Source of the DNA: Alitta virens | Taxonomy: Eukaryota; Annelida; Polychaeta; Phyllodocida; Nereididae | Length of the DNA stretch: 64,000 nucleotides | NCBI GenBank assembly: GCA_932294295.1 | Contig: OW028585.1 | Coordinates: 29,868,720 to 29,932,719 of the forward strand | Direction of reading: 5' to 3' | Part shown: positions 23,458-34,089 of the stretch, in pieces | Layout of the letters: each line of letters starts with the position of its first letter | Numbering within the stretch: position 1 is the stretch's first letter | Position numbers and translations under genes: made by a program | Notes under the pieces: model-generated | Databases searched by the model: none | What the model saw: only the letters and a program-made list of their open reading frames with translations | What the model was told of the DNA's origin: nothing

Positions 23458-26400
23458 TCACAAAACATCCCTTAATTGGTGCCTCCATATAATGTCATCT
23501 GGCCATGAGAACCATAACCCTGGTTTTAGTCTCGCTCCGGTCACATGAGAATACGCAGCATAGTCATGTGACAAGAGGAACCCTACAAGGTCAAAGGTCA
23601 AACTTTTGTCGACTGTGTCTGTAATTTCTGCTCCGTAGTACCTGCGGAGTTCTCTCCATTCCATGTAGATGGATGTAACATAGACTTTGTCGAACAACTT
23701 TTCAGCTTGAAGAAATGCCTTGTGTTCATGACCTTCAATGTCCATTTTGATGATTGCTTTATCGAATGTCACGAAATTGACAAGATCGTCCATTAATATT
23801 GTATTCGTCTCATAACAAAATGTTCCAGGAGTGCAGTTTTCACCCTTATTTATTGCTATACCACCTTGATTATCCGGTGGTAGCTCTAATTTCAGCTTTC
23901 TTCTTTCATTCGATACTGCATTTTGTAAGAGAACAATTTGATCTGTTATGTTATTCAACTTAGCGGCCATATGAAGATGCTTAATGTTTTCAATGTATGG
24001 CTCGATGGCAAGAACTTTATGTCCCATATTTGCTGCCATCAGTGAATAGATTCCAATATTTGCTCCAATATCGATTAATCCAATACCTGGATTACTATAC
24101 AATTCATTTTGCACTCCTTTCACAATATGAGGTTCCCATATCCCTTCCTCTCGGATATGATACGACACATAGACATCTTGGGTGACTGGGTATAAACACA
24201 TTTTGGTTGATGGCGTGATGTTTAAATTTACGCATTCATAATCCTCATGAATGTCTTTACTGAAATCATACACACTGACTTTGGAACTTGTCAAAAGATT
24301 TTGAGATTGGACCTTTTCCCCAGGTTTGAACTGCTTCTCTTTAGATAATGGCTTGTTCATTAGTTCGACCAATTTCTTTCCTTTTTTGTCAAATGTTTTA
24401 CCATCAAAACGCTTCTTATGGGGTTTACGTTTAACTTTTTGCAACAAGCCTTGACTTAACCATGATGCATTTTGATTTGGTAAATTAATGTTCAGACCAT
24501 TTTGTATACTCGGCAGTAATTTTGGTATCTTCTTGTATTTTGACATTTTTATGTCACTCGCAGCAAGATCCTGTGATTTTAAAACTGCTTCACCCTTTGG
24601 ATTTTTGATTCCCTGTTGTTGCTGTTGCCTTTGTTGTTGTAATATCGGACCATCATTGCCCATCACCTTGATATGTACATTATTTTTTTCATTGGCAGCC
24701 ATCTTGTCCACATTGGCAGCCATATTGACTTGATTTTCAGCCATCTTGCCTATATTTGCAGGCATTTCGACTTGATTGGCAGCTATCTTGACTTGATTGG
24801 CAGCTACATTGCCCTTGTTTATAGCCATTTTATCTTGTGCTACATCAAATTTAACATCAGATGGTGGCAGAGGAGGTTGAGGCTGGTTATTCTGCACCCT
24901 GTTTTCCAACTTGGACAGTTTCTTGTACATTTGATTTACTTTGACATCACCCGGTTCAAGTTGATTGTCAATTGGATTCCTTCTTGCACTATCCCTGCGT
25001 AACTGCATTAATTCTTGACTGTCTTTCTTAGTTCTATTCTTTATTTTCTCTTTTTCCTTCTTTCTCATTTCTTCTCTTTTTCTTTGCTCTTCCTTCTTTT
25101 GTAGTTCTCGTCCTTTCCTCGGGTCGACAATTTTGTACCGTGGTTTCCGAGTTCCATCCACTATGATTTCATCGATGTAAGTGTCTGGCTTTATGATATT
25201 GTCGTCATCATAGATGCTGTCCTCTCTCACCAACTGGAAGAGATAACAATTTTAAGTCAAGTTGCCATATTTTTGTGTTTCTTTTACTGGTACAGCAAGG
25301 TGTAGTCTTTATAAGTCAGTATAAAATGATGCCCACTACAGTGCACCTACAATTCAGTTGATTGTTCAGCTAAAAACCGCACCCAAAACTATAGTCTTAC
25401 AGACAGTGTAGATGTCTGGTATGCGCTAGATTTTGCTGGTTTCAGATGTCTGTAAGTACCTATTTTTTGGGTACTACAGACTGTCTACCTAGTCTAATAT
25501 TTATACTAGTCTTACAGACGGTGTAGATGTCTGGTATGCGCTCGATTTTGCTGGTTTCAGACGTCCGTAAGTACCTATTTTTTGGGTACTACAGACTGTC
25601 TACCTAGTCTAATATTTATGTCTTAAAAGACGCCTATTATGCACACTTATATCCCATACAGACGTCTTGTATCACGACCTCCAGACATCTACTAATTCTG
25701 TGCCATTCAGACGTCTAGATATCAGCAAATGTTCGGTCATACTGACATCTAGATATTAGTGAATTTAATGCCATACATACATCTGTAATAGGAGAAAAAG
25801 GCATTCTGTAGACGTCTACTGCATCTAGATAGGGTTTGAAATGTGGCCGGTTTTTATGTGGATTGTTTCTCTAGCCTCTGATCTGGCAGCTGTCTACTAG
25901 CCAAGCAATTTTAAATAAAGAATCTATCCATTTAAAGTTTGCTCGTAATGTGTCACAAGTTGCTAACTAAATTACAAACAGCCCACCTGTAAACCTCGTT
26001 CTTTCATGTACTCTCGAATCAACTTTTCCCTGTGAGCTTGACTCAAGTCTAGCTCTGAAGCATCTTTGACATTGGAGTCTTCAGTGGCTAAAAGAAAACG
26101 CAAAACTGATCAGTGATACATTTTATAATTATTCACATAGTAATATTAATAAGTTAAAAAAAATTCTGAGCTATCACATAAAGTTGTATGCTGCTTTTGA
26201 AGATGTTCGTACAACTTTTTCCTCCAGTATGGGGACAAGTTGGTAATATCAAATCACCCTGAGTTACACCAACTACTAAGTACACAAGGTAAATTGCCAT
26301 ACCAATCAAATTACCAGTATATCGGTATTTCTATGACATTGCAACATAATAGCATCGTAAAACATGATTCAAAAGATGTATAAATATTCAGTTCTTGGTT

Positions 26401-26705
26401 GAATTACTAGTCTCATTTGAAAGTCCAAAATATTGAATAAAAATAGTCGAAAGGCCTATTAAAAGATCAAAAGAATATATTATAGTCATTACATTTATAC
26501 CAGATGTTTTACCAGACTTTTAATGTTGAATATACATACACATGTAAAACACTCCTCCTACAAAGAAGAATACAGCAATAGCAATGAGTGAGAAGAGAAC
26601 TTCCAGGTCATGTTGCGTCCACGCTGGCGGCCAAAGAAGTCTCGATCCTCGAAGAACTATCCAGGAGGCTAGACGTCCTATTCTTCGTAAGCACCCAATT
26701 AACAT
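23458..26705 (-). CDS. Membrane-anchored FkbM-type methyltransferase, long form (680 aa)
   Basis: Three coding exons on the minus strand: 26705-26540, 26087-25987 and 25233-23458 (2043 nt). Exon 1 encodes a basic N-terminus and a membrane segment (VLFSLIAIAVFFFVGGVFY, about 37-55). Exon 2 encodes a short SELDLSQAHREKLIREYM segment. Exon 3 encodes a Lys/Glu-rich probable coiled coil (about 130-160), a repetitive stretch of MAANQVK-like units (about 220-274), a Gln run and a basic linker, then the FkbM (Methyltransf_21) domain. Key motifs are GLIDIGANIGIYSL (about 473-486, SAM loop), AIEPY (about 498) and IKMDIEGHE (about 584-592), with a C-terminal WPDDIIW. The domain methylates hydroxyl groups in bacterial FkbM; in insects a related domain occurs in Star. 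The stalk is much longer than in the two neighbouring paralogs. A lumenal Golgi/ER location is inferred. Confidence 0.92.
25392..25619 (+). repeat. 114-bp tandem duplication in intron 2
   Basis: Two adjacent units (25392-25505 and 25506-25619) differ at only a few bases. Each contains inverted AGACAGTGTAGATGTCTG-like segments. The following 200 bp, to about 25830, hold more AGACGTCT-like palindromes (near 25660, 25708 and 25810). Confidence 0.9.
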
Positions 26706-28829
26706 GTTGGTGAATGTAAATTATTCTCAATAATGGTCCACTTTGCAAGCGCTTTATCATACATGTACACTTCAATTGATAATCAAGAGTTGTTATCCAT
26801 TTCAATAAAAGCTTTCCAGGCCATACTTATGTTAATTTGTTTGGTTTCCTGGTCATATATATATGTTAATTAAAAGAGTATTTTTTGGTCATAGCCAAGG
26901 TAATGTTCAAATTGTGAAAATCAATTATGTCATATTATAAATGTGCTCAAATTGGAAATAAAGCTCCAATATTGATATATAAAACTGTTAAAAATGGACT
27001 AAACCATTCCAGATGGACTTAATTTGCAATCTGATAAACAGTTAAAAATGTCTGTGCTAAAATAATACAGCAATTTGATCCGCAAAACATGCTAACATTA
27101 AAATCAATGAATTTTTACTTCACTTTTAAAACGTCAGTGTGCAAGAAAAGCACTAGTCTCATTTTGACGCTGTGAAAAAATATATTGGCAACAAACAGAT
27201 AAAACCATTTGTTTCAATATAGCATGAAAGTTAAAATCCTTTCAATATGTTAAATATGTTTGGCATATCCTGCATGTGAAAAATTAACACATGTTACATG
27301 TCACACACAGGAACTAAATTGTAATGTTTTTCTATTCATTAGCTCCTGTACATTGGAGATAATTTGCATGATTCTGTATAACTATTTTCCGTTCCGTTAA
27401 TCGAGTCAATTTAACAGCTCAATTGTACAGTCGTGTGTTGTAATATATACGTTTCGAAGTGTCTGAAACAGAGGGGGAAAACAGAGAACACATTATCAAC
27501 ATGATATCAGGAAGATACTAAGATCTATCAGCATTATTGTGGTAATTGACATATAAAATATGTATGAATATCTATCATCTTTTTGACAATTTGTAGATGT
27601 TAATATGTAAAATACACAAACATATTATAGAGCAAAGTAAGAAGTACAACCTCATTAAATTCTAAGTGCAAAATAAACACCACAAATATATTATAGGCCT
27701 ACTGTGTAGTAAGTATTAAGTATTAAGTATTAAGTATTAAGTGTATTACGAGTATTACGAGTATTAAGTGCATTTAAAATATTATAGGTATAATTGATGA
27801 GCCAAAGAAATTAATGCCAATACATACTAATGATATACAACAACAGCTGCCCACCTGTATCTTTTAATTCAGTACCTTGCTATAAATAGCATTTTTAGTC
27901 AGTTACTATGCAATATACATGGGTCTATTTTTTTGGTTGGTTACTCCTGTATATATGCATGGGTCAATTTTTTTGGTTGGTTACTCTTGTATCTATAATT
28001 TATTGAGGTCAGACCATTGCCAAACTTCTATGACAAATGTCACACTTGATGAGTTACAACTAAATCAAAAAGAAATAATATTTTAAATAAACAGCTTTAC
28101 AATCGTTTCCGATAAGATACGCAATATGACATTAATATTGCATAGCATAATTATAATATAACTTAGACTTGGCAATCAATTAAACCTATGTATGAATAAG
28201 TGTAGATTCAATATATAAAAACCTGACAAATACTATCATAACTGCTAAATATCTATTTACGCATATTTTCAACATTCGGCAAATTTTTAATGGCCAAGTG
28301 AAAATATCGTATTTTAGAAATTCGAAACAATAACTGCTCCCCTGAGCTTCCAAAACACGCACCTTAACGTCAGCATGCCTTAACTCAGGTGTGCAGCTTC
28401 AAAAGGAACTCTCAGGTAAAAATTACAATATTTACAGTTGGTTAATTACAGGTAATTTGCTAACTCTAACAGTGCTACCGAACATAACTTACTTGTCAGT
28501 GTACGTTGTTGCATCGGTATGAATTAACATTGGAATGTTTTTGAGTTTAAGGATGCATGCCTCTTAAAGTAGGTCATCGCCTGACCTACTTTCACCTGCA
28601 CAGGTGGGACTAGTTCCAAGATGCACCGTTAGGTGTCTCTACCAATAGAATAAAATGGAATATAATATAATAAATAATTAGGATACAATAGGTTAACAAT
28701 TCCTTGATCAAATTGTGTTATTTTCTATATACTGTATGACTATAATTTATATGACAACTTCTATAAATCCTTGGCAGCTAATCCAGTTTTTTTCAACTCC
28801 TTTTGGGGCTTGTGAGTTTACCACAGGGC
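26706..28829. other. Upstream region of the 680-aa methyltransferase
   Basis: No exon recognised. A heptamer array (TATTAAG, about 6 copies with TATTACG variants) lies at 27711-27769, and a near-duplicate phrase with TTTTTTTGGTTGGTTACTC occurs at about 27929 and 27970. A strong palindrome is at 28566-28592. Confidence 0.5.
28566..28592. promoter_or_regulatory. Perfect palindrome of AGGTCA half-sites
   Basis: AAAGTAGGTCA, spacer TCGCC, TGACCTACTTT: 11-bp perfect arms around a 5-base spacer. AGGTCA is the nuclear-receptor half-site. The motif GAAAGTAGGTCA recurs once near 31485. It could equally be a repeat fragment; regulation is an inference. Confidence 0.35.
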
Positions 28830-30409
28830 TTAAAGGGGGACTAATGGAAAATTGTGTTTTAATTTTAAAAGATCAATTAGATATAGAAAAATATATTACA
28901 GTGAAAAAGTCTGTTTAAAAGTTGAGTTTAGTAATGTTTAAAGCAAATTGAAAGTGCCATTTTCACCATCCGCCAAAACGCTGGGCGCCGCCATTATTGC
29001 ACACGGCAAGCAAGCTAGTGACGTCACTTATGTCCTATGTACTGGATCCATGATCCTGCAGATTGCACTCTGTTTCATTGTTCATTGCAATTATAATGAC
29101 AAGAACAGATAACACAACATAAAAGGTGACACAGTAAGGTGTTAATTGCACTTTTGTGAAATACAGCACAACTGGCATTGGTTGCAGTGAGCAATTTGTA
29201 TAGATCTATGAATATCTATATTTGCATACTTGGGCAAATAACCCTGCTTCTATAGATGTTTTCCCCAAGTATGGGAGGAGTTTAAAGACAAAGTTATTTA
29301 ATATAAGATAATCATTATAGGCATAATATGCTAGATGTTATCACTTTAAGATTAGGTGTATATTAATTATTAAGCTTATAGTTGGTATCAATATATTTCT
29401 GAATATAATTTTGCTGAGAATAGAATTTGAATACTGTAATTATGCTTAATATGTTACATTAGCAGCTTCAGGGGCAGTGCGTTATTAAAAGAAAGCATAT
29501 CCAACGCCAGGGAAGGGTGCAGTGTAAATGACATTCTCTTAATTCACTTTAAATCATCCATGTCTATATGCTGTATGCAGCATTGTAATAGGAATCTTTC
29601 CAGAAATTCAAGACCTTTATACCAGTGCAAAAGAAAATAAATTATCAGAAACTTCAGAACTGTGTCCAATTTACCTTTTTTTTTTAGCTTCACACCTTCA
29701 CTTACAAATATTTAGCCATTAGGCTTAGTTAGTATTTTATTTTGTTCTGTTTGAATGACAGGTGTATCTCATTATATATTAATCGTCAATAAAGTAATAT
29801 ACATAATAAAAATAAAAAGGTAGATAGCTAGATAGCTAGGTAGATAGATAGATAGATAAACTATTATTATTATTATTATTGATAGATAGATTTATTTCGC
29901 AACATAACATGTTCAATGTTGAAATATAATACAATGTACCTAGACTGCTCAAAATTACAATATAAATTTAATTAGTACTCAGTCTCTGAATATTCTGCAG
30001 TTGTGTTACATAGCTGACCCTTTGATACCCCAAATATAATTGCATGTGTCAAATTGTTCAATGGCAATTTACTTGGTCAACACTCACTAAGAACCCTGAC
30101 ATGCCCTAACAAAAGCTCAAGTGCAATTAACACCTGTTTGTGAAACTTGTTGGTTGGAATGCAGAGCCAGCCTGTAGAATACTTGTCTCTGTTAGACCTG
30201 TAGTGCAACAGTGACGTATTTCCGGCAAGAGCAAAACACCCGGAAAAGTCGAAAATGGCGGCCTCCGTAGTTCACAACACGGAGCTAATAAATGCAGGAT
30301 ATTTCATTAACAGTGCATATATACAAATTATGAATAGCGTGGATGTGTTTCTATGGACCCAAGCTAATATCTGAGAGGTAAAGTGCTGAAGGTGTTAGTT
30401 CCCCTTTAA
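28830..30409. mobile_element. 1.6-kb non-autonomous TTAA element
   Basis: TTAA at 28830-28833 is followed by AGGGGGACTAATGG, and the inverted GTGTTAGTTCCCCT precedes TTAA at 30406-30409. That gives short imperfect terminal inverted repeats with a TTAA target, as for piggyBac-type elements. The interior has two GC-richer islands (about 28965-29040 and 30210-30290) and a GATA/TTA microsatellite at 29818-29890, but no transposase frame. Confidence 0.6.
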
Positions 30410-31750
30410 GAGCTCACACCAGTTGTCATCACTTTGGCTGCCTTTAAGTACCCATTGCACTTGGGTGGCCTGGGATGAGGCAGTTGTTGCAGGAGGATCT
30501 ACTCTACTGCTCCAAGTCATGGCAGGCATTTTGAACCCGTTACCTCTTGAGCTACATTTCAGCTGATGTTGGGTGCATGCAACATTATATAAATGATGAT
30601 TGGTGTTTGTATTTGATTCCTATGTTGAGGCAAGTAAAACACCCCACTCATAAGAGAAATCTGTAATATGGTGCAAATTCCAGGCCTTATCAGCTCTTCA
30701 TTACTAACCTCTGCTCGGGACCCTTGTATCTTCAGGGCATTCCTTGTAAAATATTGAGTAAGTTTGAATTGAGGACCATTGGTCAAAACTGCCTTGGTTA
30801 GTTGACATTTGGTGAATTGCTCTAAATGAGAATCTGTACAGACTCAAGCTGCTCGCCCACTAATTAAAGCGCGGGCAGTTGTCTTGTACACACAAAGAAT
30901 AACTACCAAGAAGCGCCACTCCATATACTTCACATTGTAAATGCCTGCGCCTCCTTTTCCTAGCATGCATTGCACACCGGAGTTCTATAACGCCCCTAGT
31001 GGATAATAAAATTCATTCAGAAACTTCCAGTCAAGTGCGTAGATTTGCCAATTTCACATGAACAACACAATAAAATGTAATTTCCACATTATTTCATTGT
31101 CATAATGACGCACAGAGCTAAATGTTTACTATATATGTACGAGGTCAACGAACACTAAAATCTGAACGCTACCATGTCCGTATCATGGCATATGACGTCA
31201 TAATCAGTCAGTATGATGTCACTCAATTGTACCGATTGTTCTCTGTTCATGACATTATCAGCTCGGTTAACAATGCGCCTCCTTTTCCCTTTAGGCATAG
31301 CGCGTGCTACTTAAGAGAGTGCGGGTTCTTGATACTTATTTTTCTTTGGTACACAGCAAGCTCATAGCACTGAGAATACAATACATCATCAAACTACCTT
31401 ATAAGGCAAACTTCCGAGCAGAAAATTACAGTTCCACTGTGATTTTAGATTTTCCACGTAATAAAGCATGGCGAGATATGCCGTGAAAGTAGGTCAGTGG
31501 CGAACAAAGTAGTTCTTTAAAATTTGTCCGTACGACGTTGCATCGTCGTGTTTAGTACAGGGACTTGGCGTATTTTATTCTTAGAGAATTAATATCAACC
31601 TTTCTACACTGTCAAATTGCTTGCTTCCCCATTGGGATCCTTGCTCCCCCGAATTCCTCAAGACCCTCTCCTGCATAGAGGCGTGATCGAGGGTCTTGTG
31701 TCAAAACTGCCACACAAGTGTGTCAAACACAGGATTTTGATACAACAAAA
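30410..31750. other. Intergenic DNA
   Basis: The piece at about 30565-30840 resembles repeat DNA elsewhere (GAGGCAAGTAAAACACCCCACTC-like phrases also near 38520 and 39615), probably a SINE fragment. Two phrases with GCGCCTCCTTTTCC occur at about 30950 and 31277. No exon is recognised. Confidence 0.45.
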
Positions 31751-31756
31751 TTTATT
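31751..31756 (-). terminator. Polyadenylation signal of the intronless FkbM gene
   Basis: AATAAA on the minus strand, about 240 bases beyond the stop codon; the only strand-correct hexamer noted close to the gene end. Confidence 0.45.
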
Positions 31757-31994
31757 TTTCCCGATACAAATATATTGTTACTTCACAATACAGCATTCAT
31801 GTCATACATGATAAAGTTCACAATGATATAATTTCATAAAAATAAACATTGAATAAGCTCAATTGATCAGCAAATATGCAGCACTCATAAGGATAAATTT
31901 GTAACACTAAAATATTTAAAAACAATTGCCAACAAATGTATACATTGAATGTATATTATACAAAATTGAAAATTTTTAATGAGCTGTTATAAAA

Positions 31995-33536
31995 CTAAGT
32001 CATGTTTACAAGTGGCCTCAAGATGTAATATTTAGAGTTAAATGCTTTGAAATGAAATATATTCGCATCACCTTTACCTTGTAGGACCCAAAATACATCC
32101 TCAGGCCACCCTCCCCAATATTCTAGGTTTAATTTTTTGCCGTTAATGCTAGAGTATGCGATATACCCTCGAACAGTTAGGTACGTAATCGTGAACTCCA
32201 CATCCCTCTTTTCCGCCGAGATGTGGTCTTGGTGAACGTAAAATTCTCTCAATAAAACCCACTCCATAAAAATGTATGGAATGTAAATATTGTTTAACAA
32301 ATGATCTGCATAGTAAAATATCACATCTTCGTAACCCTGAATGTCAATTTTCAAGACGGCTTTGTTAAAGTTTAAATAAGGCACGATATCACTAATTAAG
32401 ATGCTCCTCACTAGTTCGCAGTTTTTTTTGCAAGTCGAATTGTCGGTGTTCACCCGAGCGTCTCCCATGTTATCCGGGTTGAGGTGGATGTACATGTCTT
32501 TCCGAACATCAGCAATAGCATTTTTGAGTACTCGTATGTTGGGTATAAGGTCTCCCATTTGAGCTGCTTTCTGGAATCGTCGCAAGGTTTGTGAATATGG
32601 TTCCACTGCGAAGACCTTGCGACCCATTTTCGCAGCGATTAGCGAATATTGACCGAGATTAGCACCGAGATCAATTAATCCCAATTCCTTGTCTTTACTC
32701 AACGCTCTCTGTATCTGATCGACTATATGTCCCTCCCATAGTCCATTGTACCTCAAATAAGCAGAAATGAACACATCTTCTTCCGATTTGTACAAACATA
32801 TCGGAGTCGATGGAGTTACTCTTAAATCCATGCACTCGAAGTCCACTTTTCCAACAGGTTTGCTGAGTAAATAAGGTTCAGTGTAAAATGCTCCTTCCCA
32901 GCATTTATATGTTATAGTTTTCTTCGGCAAAATTTCTGTCGTGTTCGAAAGATATTCTTCGTAATCGAGCAAGGCAGCGGCATTAACCACCACGTTGCCT
33001 CCATCATCATAATCTAAATTCAGAACTTTGTTTTCATTGTCAACTGTGTAGTCCGGTTTCTCATTTGTTTCATCTTGCGGTTTTACTTTCGTATCTTTTT
33101 GAAAGTTGTCATCACCCTTTGAGTCATATAAGATGTCTGCCAGATCTGGGTCAAGGTCACTAGTACTAGTGTCTCTCTCTATATGTTTTGTGTGATGTTT
33201 GCTGCCCCCTGGTGACTTTCTTGATTCTTCATTTTTATTTTCAACCCAGTGATCTCTAATTGAATATTTTTCACTGCTGTCATATTGTTGTATGCTTGAG
33301 TGAATCTTGTTTCCCACTTTTTCCGAGTGTTTAATTTCTAGCTCCCTCCGATACGACTCAATTAGTTCTTTTTTGTGAGCGTCACTAAAATCTATTGAAG
33401 TGCCATCTGGTGTATTATCAAAAATATCCACCGATGTTATGAAATATGTAATAACATAAACAATAAGGAAAAATAACACCATGAAATAAAATCTTGGTTT
33501 CATTAGATTGAGACACCACCTCGGTGACTGCGACAT
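31995..33536 (-). CDS. Membrane-anchored FkbM-type methyltransferase, intronless (513 aa)
   Basis: One uninterrupted frame from an ATG. Residues 17-35 are a membrane segment (FYFMVLFFLIVYVITYFI) after a short basic tail; 36-200 are a polar, acidic stalk. The IDFSDAHKKELIESY segment (about 48-62) matches exon 2 of the 680-aa neighbour. The FkbM domain has CMDLRVTPSTPICLY (about 235-249), GLIDLGANLGQYSL (286-299, SAM loop), AVEPY (about 310) and KIDIQGYED (396-404), with IFMEW and WPEDVFW near the end. The usual Glu of the DIEG motif is Gln here. It lies head-to-head with the six-exon gene at 38063. Loss of both introns that its neighbour has suggests retroposition or intron loss; no poly-A scar is obvious. 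The substrate is unknown. Confidence 0.93.
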   Translation of the reverse strand: MSQSPRWCLNLMKPRFYFMVLFFLIVYVITYFITSVDIFDNTPDGTSIDFSDAHKKELIESYRRELEIKHSEKVGNKIHSSIQQYDSSEKYSIRDHWVENKNEESRKSPGGSKHHTKHIERDTSTSDLDPDLADILYDSKGDDNFQKDTKVKPQDETNEKPDYTVDNENKVLNLDYDDGGNVVVNAAALLDYEEYLSNTTEILPKKTITYKCWEGAFYTEPYLLSKPVGKVDFECMDLRVTPSTPICLYKSEEDVFISAYLRYNGLWEGHIVDQIQRALSKDKELGLIDLGANLGQYSLIAAKMGRKVFAVEPYSQTLRRFQKAAQMGDLIPNIRVLKNAIADVRKDMYIHLNPDNMGDARVNTDNSTCKKNCELVRSILISDIVPYLNFNKAVLKIDIQGYEDVIFYYADHLLNNIYIPYIFMEWVLLREFYVHQDHISAEKRDVEFTITYLTVRGYIAYSSINGKKLNLEYWGGWPEDVFWVLQGKGDANIFHFKAFNSKYYILRPLVNMT

Positions 33537-33921
33537 TTTGATGTCGGTGTCAGGTTATATCCCCTTCACTCTTCATTGTAACTTAGGACTTAGAACTCAT
33601 CATAATGTCAAATTTATATTCAAAAATGACTACTGAGAAATCCATCATATATCTGAAATGAAAAAAAAAGAAGATATATTGTAATTGTACAAAGATTTAT
33701 ATAAGTATTCAAAGCCCAGTATGGGCATTGGGCACTCTTCATGAACTACATCTCACTCGCCCTAGCTTGGAAACAATCAAATACATACAACTAACGTACG
33801 CGCTCTCGTTTGGATTCCATGATTTTCGAGAAATCGCCGGGCCGCCTAGCGAGTACGTAAAACTGACAGAAATACAAATGAGCACACACTCAAACAATGC
33901 CAGTAAACCAATAATGGGCAA

Positions 33922-34081
33922 GGGTGGATCCAAAAAACATTTCGCAGGGGGGGGGGGGGGGTGGTTGACAATTAAAATGTATGCGGGGGGGGGGGGGGGG
34001 CACTGAATTTAATTAAAATGTACTAGGGGGGGGGGGGGGTTTAAAGCCCCTGAAGCCCCCCCCCCCCGAAATCCGCTACTG
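33922..34081 (+). mobile_element. hAT-like MITE rich in poly-G
   Basis: Starts GGGTGGATCC and ends ATCCGCTACTG. It is flanked by ATGGGCAA at 33914-33921 and 34082-34089, a perfect 8-bp target duplication. The interior holds three runs of 13-15 G and one C run. Same family as 21004-21158. It lies about 390 bp upstream of the intronless FkbM gene. Confidence 0.85.
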
Positions 34082-34089
34082 ATGGGCAA

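Noticed and set aside
23130..23492. 120-codon plus-strand frame
   Set aside because: It runs antisense into the 3' end of the FkbM gene and through degenerate repeat DNA; no family features.
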